From Thamnaconus septentrionalis (lineage: Eukaryota > Chordata > Actinopteri > Tetraodontiformes > Monacanthidae), in contig CM020509.1 in assembly GCA_009823395.1 (NCBI GenBank), positions 8,960,001 through 9,024,000 of the forward strand: 64,000 bases of DNA, given 5' to 3'. The translations under genes were made by a program, and so were the position numbers. Below the pieces are notes generated by a model. It was not told where the DNA came from and did no database searches. It worked only from the letters and a program-made list of their open reading frames with translations. Position 1 is the stretch's first letter. Each line of letters starts with the position of its first letter. Positions 26,401 through 36,548 of this stretch are shown here, in pieces.

Positions 26401-26650
26401 TCTTGTTGTAGTTGTCATCGGCGGAGCATATTTCTCGGGTTCAACTCAGGCAATCGCGTGTCCACAAGGAAGCGTGGCGACGTTAGAGAGTCATCATTAA
26501 CATGACGGTGTTCTCCGGCTACATCATCCTCATCGCCGCCGCTGCCACCAACACCATCGTGATCGCACAGACCAGCCGTCACTTTAACCTCCCGCTTGCT
26601 TTCCGCCGCGTCCTGACACAAGGCTGCCGTTCTCTCGGGCTGGGGCAGAT
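26401..26650 (-). other. Possible first exon of an unrecognised minus-strand gene
   Basis: Read on the minus strand, a CpG-containing stretch ends in AACAAGA followed by a textbook donor, GTAAGTCC, at 26400-26393. All three frames have stops or no clear long coding sequence, so it would be mostly 5' UTR. One frame offers a short start, Met-Thr-Thr-Thr-Thr-Arg, right before the donor. No downstream exon was found, so any partner would lie in the left 26 kb or off the window. This is a weak call resting on the donor and local CpG density. Confidence 0.2.
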
Positions 26651-26717
26651 GCGGGGGAATTCCTGGTAGTCACATTTTCCTGGGAAAATATTGGCCAAGC
26701 ACCAAAGCTCCGTTTCA

Positions 26718-26756
26718 GGCTGGCTGGCTGGCTGGCTGGCTGGCTAGCTGGCTGGC
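26718..26756. repeat. (GGCT)n tetranucleotide repeat
   Basis: About nine tandem GGCT units with one A substitution. In the reverse frame it reads Ala-Ser-Gln-Pro, a repeat artefact. Confidence 0.9.
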
Positions 26757-27411
26757 AAAACGGGGCAGCAGCCAAAGGAGTCGGGACAAGTTTCTGTAAA
26801 AGAAATAAAATATATAATTATTATTGAGAAACAGCGTGAAGCAACTATGGGAGTTTTGCTTCAGTTAAATACGTCAGTTGGAAAGGAAAAAAGAAGAAGT
26901 TGTGTTTACCCCGTTTTCTACTGAATATTATGTCAGCAAGGAAGGAATGCGTTAGTGTTTATCGATGTAAGTAGTGGTGAGACTATCACTCGGGATAGAC
27001 TTGGAGGTTAGCTTGCAGATGTAGCTTACATGTTTCTGGGTGCTTTTAAAGGTGAGATAGGCTCCCTCGTTCACAGGTGGAGGATCCGGCTGGAGTCGAT
27101 TTTGCTGTCACGATAGTGGTCAGGCAGACTATTGCAAAAGAATGGACATCTTCCGGGAATATACAAGCCACGGTGGGATGACAGTTCGTGAAGAGCAAAC
27201 GTAAATTCCGGGACGGGCGGGGTCAACAGTGTTATCTGGGAAATAATGATTCTTGTGAACGCAGCGCACTGGAGAGGCTGGTGTCAGGCGAATGAACGCT
27301 TATAAAAGGCGAATGACTGATTGTGGTTACTTGATAAGTTATCAAGAAGAAAATATGATGGTTTAACTTCTTAGGGCGAATCATAAGATTTAATAACGGA
27401 ACAAAAATTAG
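26757..27411. other. Intergenic stretch left of the tRNA
   Basis: I see no exon, no repeat with defined ends and no recognisable RNA gene here apart from the short poly(T) terminator of the tRNA at its right edge. Composition is ordinary intergenic sequence. Confidence 0.4.
27403..27407 (-). terminator. RNA polymerase III terminator of tRNA-Glu
   Basis: A run of five T on the minus strand, four bases after the tRNA 3' end, is the expected pol III stop signal. Confidence 0.8.
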
Positions 27412-27483
27412 TTCCCATACCGGGAGTCGAACCCGGGCCGCCTGGGTGAAAACCAGGAATCCTAACCGCTAGACCATATGGGA
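27412..27483 (-). tRNA. tRNA-Glu (anticodon UUC)
   Basis: A 72-nt intronless tRNA on the minus strand. The acceptor stem pairs TCCCATA (27483-27477) with TATGGGA (27419-27413), with discriminator A at 27412. The anticodon arm is CCTGG-TTTTCAC-CCAGG, placing TTC at positions 34-36. The internal pol III promoter boxes are intact: A box TGGTCTAGCGG and B box GGTTCGACTCC. CCA is not encoded, as expected for a eukaryotic nuclear gene. The sequence matches the usual vertebrate tRNA-Glu-UUC and looks functional. It lies about 0.8 kb upstream of ube2a on the opposite strand. Confidence 0.97.
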
Positions 27484-28283
27484 CTGGTGCAAAGACGTGC
27501 ACAACATCTGTATTTCAATCAACACATGTATATCGTGATAGTGGATGACAGGGATGTACTGACTGTTCGTTTCAGACATGAAATTTGTTTTCAGGCAGTT
27601 GCCACAGTCTGTCAGGCATTGCATTTCGGCATGATTTTTACTACACTGTTGGAGGGTGGGGGGCAAATAAACTATCGGACAATGTCGCCATCGAGTGGTT
27701 GTTTCGTGTCATTGTCACTTCAAGGCGAGAAGTGTACCTTTTTGTTATCAGGCATGCTGTACCTAAGGTGATTGTTGAAAATGTGTAAAATGTATAAGTG
27801 ATACTGACTCCAAAAAGTTGTGTCAAGAATATCAATTGCAAATTTTATGATCGGATCCCATCGAGTTTCGCCAAACAAAAATATGGTTGCTAAACATATG
27901 ACGTAATTTTCGCTGGAATCTTACAAAAACACGAAAGGGGGGAACGCGGCGGTGTTAAGACGTTTAAATAGTAATTTTAAGAAGGCCAATGGCATCAGAA
28001 GAGATCAATACCTAGTTCTGCACTTCTGAAAACTACACAACCTCCGGAGGATTTCAGTGACGTTGTATGTGGCACTACTTGTATCCGGGTGTGTGTTGAT
28101 GTCCCTTTTGTGGCCTCAGTGGTAGCGCCCTTAGACTAGCTAAGGTAGCCAAATATTTGATAAACTAGCAATCGTTGGCTAGGCAGCTAAGAGTTAAATT
28201 CATACATCGACTCAATAAACTCCGCTCCACACTTGGGTCGAGTTTTGTTTATGATAAGAATTTAGGTTTTTAGTTTAAACAAG
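27484..28283. promoter_or_regulatory. ube2a upstream region and 5' UTR
   Basis: Intergenic DNA between the tRNA and the ube2a start codon. The last part, about 28100-28283, should contain the ube2a promoter and 5' UTR. I see no clear TATA box. Open frames at 27478-27841 are not recognisable. Confidence 0.4.
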
Positions 28284-30547
28284 ATGTCTACTCCAGCAAG
28301 ACGGCGTTTAATGAGAGATTTTAAACGGTAAGCCAAATAAAATACACAAACATAACGAGCTCCAGCTAGCATTAGCGAGTTCTAGTTAGCTCGTCGCTAT
28401 TAGCCGGAGCGGCTTTGTAATACGTAAAGGTATCCAACTGGGAACTATGAAAACTACAACTTAAACATTACAGAATCACGGTTGTATTGTTATATTCGGT
28501 GGGGCATAGTTTCGGGTTTCTGTGTTTGCCAACTGATGACTGTAAATGAGTTGACGATGGACGATACTTGCTAACTTACAGTTAGCAGCTCAGGCTTCGG
28601 TGTTAGCAGGGCAGTCTCCAATCATATTTGTGGAGTTGATCTTGTTGTAAAAACTAAATGTCGCTTTCGTACATTGTGCCGATTTCTGGGGGAGCTGTGC
28701 CCTGAGTTTTTTGCGATTGAAAGTAATTTGTCATCTACCGTTTTTCCAAGCCACGTTCTCGGCCCTGTGTTTAACCAACTCGAGAGGGCTTCGATTGTAA
28801 ACGGCCGGCGTACAGTTCAAACCTTTGTTGAAGTCGCTTTTAACGTCCAGGTAAAACTTGTCGGACCGGCTGTTGTCTTAGTACACAGTGATTATTGGCA
28901 CTATTGTCCTCTATGGCCTAAATAGTCATCTTCAGTTATATCACAAGCTGAGGTCAATTTAGGAAGTGAAATAGGGCATCTTCAGTTCTACTCCAACAGT
29001 TTGACCTATATAAAGTATTCAGCTGTTCCTTTTACCTGGGGTTCAGGGGAGAGGCTCATACTGTGTCACATTTACCTGCTAAAACTACTATCAGCTTATG
29101 GGTTGTTTAAAAACTAAAAAAGCGAAAACTAAAAGAGAATGAACAGGCTGTTTTACTAAGTAAACAGGTACTGAAATTCCTGGGCAGGGCTAATGCTGAC
29201 AGTCAGTTGTTGTTTAAGTGACTATTGGTGACATAACACTGATATGTAGTGTCATACATTCAAACAAAGTGTGAACAAACTGTTGAGGTGTAAATTTACA
29301 TTTTAACAGTGGTTTGGCCCCAAAACATCCAGAATTATCGACTTAATTGGAAGGGAAGTTTTCATACTTTTGGCAAAACAAATGTGGTGATTATGAAGGA
29401 GAAAACATAGGTTCTTGCGTTCCAACTATTTTGATGCTCTTAACCTTGCTTGGCACATTATAACACGCTGGTTGATGCATGTTTCAGACTGCAGGAGGAT
29501 CCTCCAGCTGGAGTTAGCGGAGCACCATCAGAAAACAATATCATGGTTTGGAATGCCGTTATTTTTGGGTGAGTGATGTCTTTCAGCATGATGAGGGCAG
29601 ATGTTGAGATGTTTGGAGCTTTTTTGTGTTGGTATTTAATTTCTGCGTGATTTGCCTTTCAGCCCAGAGGGAACGCCTTTTGAAGACGGTGAGTCACTTT
29701 TTACTTCCAACTTTGAAAACGCATGAATTATTATTTAATTATACTTAATTGTGCTTCCTAAAATCGATTGACAGAGGAATTTAAATACATTTACATTGAT
29801 TATAACATTAGTTGTGCATGTTTACACTTTTCCTTTGTCTAGACTAACATAACATTTTCTAACATGATTATTTTAAAAAAAATTTTGCCTTTAGGAACCT
29901 TCAAACTTACTATTGAATTCACAGAAGAATATCCAAATAAACCTCCAACGGTGCGATTTGTCTCCAAAATGTTTCATCCAAATGGTAGGTCTTCACCAAA
30001 ACAGGTTTTTTTTTTTTGTCATTTCAACCATATTCAAAAAGATGCAAAGTATTCTGTTGGCCACCCATTGACAGCTCTATATGATGGATTCTTGTTTGCA
30101 GTGTATGCAGATGGCAGCATATGCTTAGATATTCTTCAGAATCGTTGGAGTCCAACCTATGATGTCTCTTCAATTCTAACTTCAATACAGGTAATAACCA
30201 TGTGCAAGGTGTGATAGCACCCACTGGATGGAAAACATATTGCAATAATGATTTATCCCTACAGGTTTATCGTGTTCTCTCATTATTGTAGAGATCAAGT
30301 TGCTGGCAAAAAAATAAAAATAAAAATAAAAATACTGACAGTTGTTGGTTTGTTTGTACTTAATCAATAGTTGTGAATTTTCTGAACGTGACCCACCTCC
30401 ATTCATTCTTGTTCGCAGTCTTTACTGGATGAGCCAAACCCCAACAGTCCAGCCAACAGCCAAGCAGCCCAGCTGTACCAGGAAAACAAGCGGGAGTACG
30501 AGAAGAGGGTGTCTGCCATTGTGGAACAGAGCTGGCGCGACTGTTGA
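28284..30547 (+). CDS. ube2a: Ubiquitin-conjugating enzyme E2 A (RAD6 homologue)
   Basis: E2 enzyme that takes ubiquitin from E1 as a Cys thioester and, with RAD18 or RNF20/40-type E3s, ubiquitinates PCNA and histone H2B (family knowledge). Six coding exons, all GT-AG: 28284-28327, 29488-29568, 29663-29688, 29895-29984, 30102-30190, 30419-30547. They total 459 nt and 152 aa, the family length. The protein starts [15 protein letters not shown], carries the HPN motif around residue 78 and the catalytic Cys88 in GSICLDIL, and ends EQSWRDC. The RDC tail points to UBE2A rather than UBE2B, which ends in NDS (recalled). The start codon follows AAG and agrees with the conserved N terminus. Nothing is truncated, and the reading frame continues cleanly across all five introns. 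Confidence 0.98.
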
Positions 30548-31414
30548 CCCCTGTCGTCGTTGTTGTTGTTGTTGTTATTCCGACTATGAACAGTGTCCGA
30601 ATCACCTACCACGATCAAGAAAACAGCTGATCTCACAAAAAAAATGACACATCTTAAAATTCTTTAACTCAGTATATTTGTCCCTTAACTGTTGCTAAGT
30701 TTGTATGCTGTTGTGTTTGTGGCATTCACACAACCTGAATGCTGTTGTTGGGCAATAGCGTGTTTGCTAAAAGTTAATGTACCTTGTTATATCTGGGTTA
30801 CTTGCTCCTGGGCCCAACCTTTTATTTTCTTTCTTTCTTTTTTAAAACAAAAAACAAATCGCAATAGCAAGTATATTAGTTGTCACTTCTCTACCCACAT
30901 ATTTATGATGTAAACTGGTTGCAGGATTTGGTGGCAGTTACATGTGCCTGGTGTTAAGATACAGACACATATCATTTCAGAGAAGCAAAAAGTTGTCCAT
31001 GGGTGTTTTTCCTACTTGTTTCAGTGGCCTCTCTCCGTTTGGTTTAGTTTTCTGCTTCTCAGAGAGTTGAAGACAACTCATCTGGCATGGACACTCTAAG
31101 TTGCAAACTCAACAGATGCCCTGCTGATCTTTTCCCCCCCTCACTAATGTGCTTTAGAAGCCATGATATTTCTTTTCTTTTAGAATCGGTGAATATTTAT
31201 GTCCCTCTTCAGCGGACAAGTTTGTTTGGTTTCCTTTTTTTCCCCCCAAGTATTTCATTCAAAGGCTGTGACAACGTTCCAATGCTATTTTACAATCTTG
31301 CAGATCAGTTGTTGTAAGAGGCTGATTGTACTGTTCAAAACAGGATGGAGTCTGTTTTCTGATTATAAAACTTTGCACTGGTAACCCACGTAACAAAATG
31401 TACATTTTCTTGTA

Positions 31415-31420
31415 AATAAA
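31415..31420 (+). promoter_or_regulatory. ube2a: ube2a poly(A) signal
   Basis: AATAAA after TTTTCTTGTA, about 870 nt beyond the stop codon, implying a 3' UTR of roughly 0.9 kb. It is the most plausible end because the nkrf poly(A) signal on the other strand follows about 80 bp to the right. Confidence 0.7.
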
Positions 31421-31500
31421 ATACATATACATCATCTGTCTGCATTGCCTCTAAGCAAAACAGCAATTACATTCAGCCTTGTGATGATTATCAGGTTTAA

Positions 31501-31506
31501 TTTATT
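31501..31506 (-). promoter_or_regulatory. nkrf: nkrf poly(A) signal
   Basis: TTTATT on the plus strand is AATAAA on the minus strand, about 1 kb past the nkrf stop. No earlier canonical signal was seen in the nkrf 3' flank. The ube2a and nkrf 3' ends would therefore almost meet. Confidence 0.6.
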
Positions 31507-32495
31507 AAGTTGTTACAGCTGTGAAAACAAGCAGACAAGTTAACTGTACTCACAATAACACAACTGACATCAAACAAAAATTACAGCTGCAATATTTGTC
31601 ACTTTGGGCGCAGTTTGTATCAGTAAAATGAACTTGGCTGTTATTTGTATAAGACCAACACTTATTGCTGAATAGATTTCTAACAACAGTGAGACGGGTA
31701 ATTTTAACCTTTGTCTGATGTACAAGTAACACTTTTTTTTTGTTGTTTTTTTTACCTTAAAATGACTTAAAATCTTTTCACAATTTCACGTGACTGGGGG
31801 AGTGACCCAGTGGCCCCATCTGGCCAAAAACAGGACTAAAAGCTTCCAGCTTCCTCTCATCTCCCCTCCTCCCATTGTTGCCAACACCCTGTCTTCCTCT
31901 CCTGGTGCATCTGTCATTACAAACACCTGGACATAAGTGAGCTTCCTAGTTTCTTATAGCGTGCCAAGAGATAACAATTAATTCGGTGTGAGCAGTTGCC
32001 ACATAGGCAACTCAAAACATACGGTCCATCTTATCCCGTACAATGCATTGAAACTGTCATTTTAAGGTAGAAAAACTACTTTGTTTCTTTGAACGCCTTT
32101 CTAATTGTTGCCAGTCAACTGTCCGCGATGTTCATATACACAGTGAAAAAACGGTTTTCTGCCACATTCCTGAAGTCTTGAAAAAGACCATGAAACAAGT
32201 CAATTGAGCCATTTTATATTCTGAATTAACTGGAGTGTATTGAGGATGTCATACCTTACAGAACTTGAACAAAAAAAAAGCTGGAGATGGTGAAAACAAA
32301 CAAGAAGAAAACATGAGACAAATTAAATTACTTGTTAATTACATTGTCATGAGAAAGGAATGCAGAAACAACAGGTCATATCCAATGGATTCAATAATGC
32401 CTGTTTAACTTTTGACCACTTAAGGACAACCACAAGCTCTGTATGAATGTGATTTTTTTTCCTTTTTTTTTATCTTTCATTTTTTTGCATGCACA

Positions 32496-33340
32496 CTAAT
32501 GAGAAACCTGAGGTTTCACCAGCTCATATCGTCCCACTTGCCCTTCCTGTAAAAGCTGGCCAATCAGCTGCTCTTTGTGCACTTTGCGGCTGACGACGAG
32601 GAACCTTTGCCGCCCCTGTCCGTACGATTTGCTGCGCAGGCCGTATTTCTGAGCCACTTGGTGGATCTGCTTGCGCTCATCGTTCGTGAGGTCCGTGGCG
32701 AAGCGGAGGTCATCCTGCCGCTCCGAGCCGGCGTAGTTGCGAATGATGTCCTCGATGTCGCGCTTGCTGAGCTGGTTTGCAGACTTGTCTGCGTCCATGC
32801 CGAGCCCCTCCCTGGAGAACTGCTCCTTGACTCTGATTGGCTCAGAGATGCCCTCGCCGTCTCGACCCAGGCCGCCTCCTTTCCAGCCCATCTTGCGGAG
32901 GAGCTGATTCCCGATGTTGTCCTCCTTGATCTCCTGCTTCACCGCCTCCTCCCCGCAGCGGGCCAGGATCTGGGAGCGCGATATGGCGTCGGCGTGACCC
33001 TCCTTTCTCAGGTTGGATTTGACCACCGCCTGCGTCTGCTTCAGAGTGGCCAGAGCTTCCTCGGCCGCGATGTGCTTCACCACTTTCTTGGGGCCGATGC
33101 CCGAGGCCACGTACTGCCCTTCCAAGTAAACCTCGCACCTCCACCGGTGGTCGGGGAGAACCATGAACTTGTAATCGGCTGTCACTTTGTTGAATTGCGC
33201 AGTGTCGTTAATGATGCAGATGGCATTGTCGGAGTTTTCCAGGATAACGAGCTCACTCAGATGCTTCTTCCTGGTCTCTTCTCTCACTTGGCCAAATCGC
33301 CCGCCACAGTTTGGCTGATTGTTTCCTCTGGAGCTGTAGG

Positions 33341-33382
<42 letters not shown>

Positions 33383-35222
33383 CTTCCTGCTGCCGTTGCG
33401 CCTGGTTCATGCGAAGCTTCCTCACGGCTTCTTCGGCCGCCGCGTGCTTGGAGCTCTTCTTGGTGCCTGTGCCCTGCGCCACCAGCTTGTTCTGCAGGAA
33501 GACGCTGCACAGCCAGGCGCTGCTGTTGGGAAGCAACTCGAACTTGTAGTCGATCTTCATGCGATTGAAGGCCGCGGAGTTGTTGAGTATGCAGATGGCG
33601 TCGTGAGCGTTGTCCATCACCACGAACTCGGTCCAGTGCTTCCGCTTGTCGGGCTCATACTGGCCCTTGGAGCTGGGGGTGGGCTTGTCCTCCGGGTTGC
33701 GCAGTGGCGGCAAGAAGGCCGGCGTCGGACTGTGCATCTGGCATACCACTATGTCGCTGACTAACGAGTGTCTGTATTTGCGCTGTACCACGCGGACCTC
33801 GACCGGTTTGAGGAAGAGCTTCACAGCTTGCTCCGAGGCCCGGTCCCTCGCTCCATTTTTACTGCCCGAGTATCCGGTCGCCAGGTACACGCCCTGACAC
33901 CTCAGCTCGCACGCGTAACCGTCTGAGGGAATCTTGCGGTTCTTGGGCAGGTCGGCCGGAGGAATGTCCTTCAGGTTGACGTAGATGTACTCGGGGTTGG
34001 TCTTGCAGGCCTGAATGCTACGGCTCAGCATGAAGTTGTAGTTTGGCGATTCACTGCCAGTCATGTACAAGGGGTCCCTGAAGGCGACAGCCAACGCGGA
34101 TGCTACACTGACAACTAGTCTTTGCTTCTCGTCCAGTGTTGCCTGAGACACCGGCTGAGGCTGCGATGAAGAACCTGCCAGAGAAGTGGTGGGACTGCTC
34201 TTCCCCGGGCTGCTGTAGACTCTGGAGAAGGGCCTGCTGGAGGACGGCCGGTCCTGATGACCGTAACCAAATCCCTGTCGTCCAGAATCCCTCCCCCCCG
34301 ATCTACTGCTCCCTGTGTATCCATTGTATCTGTGGGGCTGAGAATACGAATCTTGATTGCGAGAGCCGTGGGCCTCATACTTGACTTTGTAGTCCTGCTC
34401 TGTCTTAGTCATGTAATTTGATGTGGGCCCAGCTCCTCCGTAGCCCAAACCGCTCGTGCTACTGGGAAATCCCTCTCCATCTCTGTCTCTATGGGAACCC
34501 CAGGAGTCGTATGAGGGCACTCTGTCAAACGCAGGCTTTAGAGAGTGGGACGATCCCTGCGCTCTGCCAGCGCTGTTGTAGGAGAAGTGGTCAGAGTTCC
34601 ACTGTCTAGAGCTAAAGGACTCACTCCTCCGGCGGTCCTTATCATTCTCCTTCTCATCGGCGCCGCTCCCTCCGCTGCAGCCACCGCTGACAAACTGCAC
34701 AGGCTCAAATCGGGGTCTGGGGCTGAATTTTGACACAGGCATCTTCCTCATTGGCTCGTCGTCTGTGACGACAAGCATAGGCAGAATGGAAAGACAATAG
34801 AAAATGTCAGACTTTTAGAAAAAGCATTTATATCAAATAAATAAATGCTTTAACTTATATTATATAAGTGCTTCACATCCTGTTAGCAAGACAAGCCTTG
34901 CCTCAAGATCCAAAATATTGTCTGCTTACAATGGCTGAACTCAAGTAAGAGCATAACTTTAGTCTAAAGTCCAATAAACTGGATCAGAACAATACATACT
35001 TTGAATTCTGTGTGTCAATATGTTTATAAATACATAAATTACAAGCAGAACAATCTCAGACTTCAACTTTCACAAGCATTCACAAAAGCTAGAAAATGAA
35101 TTGAGCAGTGCGTTTGTATTTCTCAACTCACTGCCATCCGAAGAAATGCGTCTCTTTTGTGCTTCAAAACTGTGACTTGGCTCAAAGGAGGGCATTTCGC
35201 CGGAGCGAGTCCCTTCTGCCAT
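32496..35222 (-). CDS. nkrf: NF-kappa-B-repressing factor
   Basis: Nuclear and nucleolar RNA/DNA-binding protein that represses NF-kB targets and works with XRN2 and DHX15 in rRNA processing (family knowledge). Two coding exons: 35222-35132 (30 codons plus one base; acceptor after TTAG at 35262, donor GTGAGT) and 34762-32496. They join in frame as MAEGTRSGEMPS...SSDG-NDEPMRK and total 2358 nt, 785 aa. Human NRF also has MAEG..GEMPS before its SKF.xRPRFEPV block, which supports the upstream exon. Domains: dsRBD-like repeats in the middle with TNPEYIYV, GYSGSKNGARDRA and TKKSSKHAAAEEA, a polyglutamine tract, a G-patch at about 646-690 and an R3H domain at about 700-765. It is longer than human because of a Ser/Gly/Tyr-rich N-terminal region and the Gln run. 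An ATG at 34778 lies in the intron. Confidence 0.95.
33343..33395 (-). repeat. nkrf: CAG repeat coding polyglutamine in nkrf
   Basis: Mostly CAG codons on the minus strand encode a run of about 15 Gln between two dsRBD-like repeats. I do not recall a comparable run in human NRF. The plus-strand complement gives poly-Leu or poly-Ala frames that are shadows. Confidence 0.9.
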
Positions 35223-36050
35223 CACCAGCAGTGTCCAGCTCAAATCCAGGCCATGCCTGTTCTAAGATCCAAAGGTGCAAGTTAGACATCACATCACATC
35301 ACAATGAAGGGAAAACTCAATGTCGGCTTTATCGATTCAACATGGCCAACGGGAAACTAGCACGAGCAACCTGCGGCGTGTTGTAGACAGAACGCAGAAT
35401 AGCGTCAAAAAGTACTATCCAAAATACTTTAATACGCCACAGAAAATGTATAGCATTCAAATAAATGTGCGTGTTGTCTAAAAGCCAAGGCCTTGGCTGA
35501 GTGACGCATGGTGACGAGAGTTCACCTCTCCCAGCAAACATTTATGGAACTAAATATAAAATGTGAAACGTAAATGTGCCTACGTTAGCTGGATCATATT
35601 CTCACCTTGAGGTGTTGTCTTTGTTCCGTTATATATTTGTCGTTTTGAGTATGGATCACATAGAACGTATAGTGAAAGGTCGCCTGTTATTATCTCGCTA
35701 GCCTCTGGGAGCTAGCTAGCCAAAAACACCGTTGGCGCTCGCTAGCATTAGCCGGCTAATGCATCCAGTTTCACTCCACTTGCCTCGGCAAATAGTTTTA
35801 TCTGTCAAATGTAGTTTGTTATCAGATTTAAAAAATAAAAAATAAAAAAATAAAACGACGTTATATTAATGCCGTTGCCCGTGTGGACGTCGCCGATAAC
35901 GGGACATGCAGTGCGAAGACTTCTCAATCCCAACGACAAGTGTAAGTACCTAGCAGGAAGCGTCCATTTTCTGCTCCGGCTAAAATAAAATCATGGCGTC
36001 TCCGACTCCGCATTGACCCATAATGCTTTGCAGCAGTGACGAGTTTAGGT
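35223..36050 (-). promoter_or_regulatory. nkrf: nkrf 5' UTR and promoter region
   Basis: On the minus strand, a non-coding exon candidate ends AACACCTCAAG before GTGAGAATA near 35606. Another candidate ends CTTCCTGCTAG before GTACTT near 35942. CpG density rises from about 35600 to 36050, so the promoter probably lies there. The 5' UTR in the ATG exon contains a four-codon upstream frame, Met-Ala-Trp-Ile-stop, about 30 nt before the nkrf start. First-exon choice cannot be settled without transcripts. Confidence 0.5.
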
Positions 36051-36548
36051 TCCAGTTTAATGCGTTTGTTGGAGGAAAAAAGTAGCATTTTCCGATTTAA
36101 TTTGCCAAAGTTTGCATTAATTACCATTTTAAAAGGTTTAATTTTCATTTTTTAATACATTAAAAATAAAAATCGTTCAAATGAAAATGTTGCCTGAAAT
36201 TCAATCCCTAGATTCAAACTGTGGAATATCAAGTAATTTTAGCACACAGAGATTAAAGGCACAGATTGAGCCCAGTAAATCAAGAAAGACAAAAAATAAA
36301 AATAAAAAATATAAGAGCTAGGGTTAAGTCTTTACTATCTTATATAGTATAACCAGGGTTCCAGCTCTGGCCAGTCCAGGCCTGGGCCTGGCTAAAAACC
36401 TGAGACACACATGTCCACAGGGGGGAAGTGACAGCGGGAAGGCAAGATGTCATAGCCTGCCCTCAAAATTGGAGTCTCTGGGGATATGCAATGTACTGTA
36501 TGTGCTTTGAGCAGAAACAGAGACAAAAACTTGTTTTATCTTATTTTT
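36051..36548. other. Intergenic gap between nkrf and septin6
   Basis: AT-rich sequence between the nkrf promoter region and the distal septin6 poly(A) signal. I see no exon or defined element. Confidence 0.4.

Noticed and set aside
26501..26670. Hydrophobic plus-strand frame starting MTVFSGYIILIAAAA
   Set aside because: Short, no family resemblance and no matching downstream donor in phase. The apparent membrane segment comes from an ATC/GCC-rich stretch.
32577..33764. 395-codon open frame on the plus strand
   Set aside because: It is the antisense shadow of the GC-rich nkrf coding exon: Leu/Val/Ala-rich with no domain, while the minus strand encodes clear G-patch and R3H domains.
34763..34778. 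ATG at 34778 as the start of nkrf
   Set aside because: It lies before a good acceptor (CTTGTCGTCACAG), and its codons MLVVT have no counterpart in the family. The exon at 35222-35132 joins in frame with conserved sequence.
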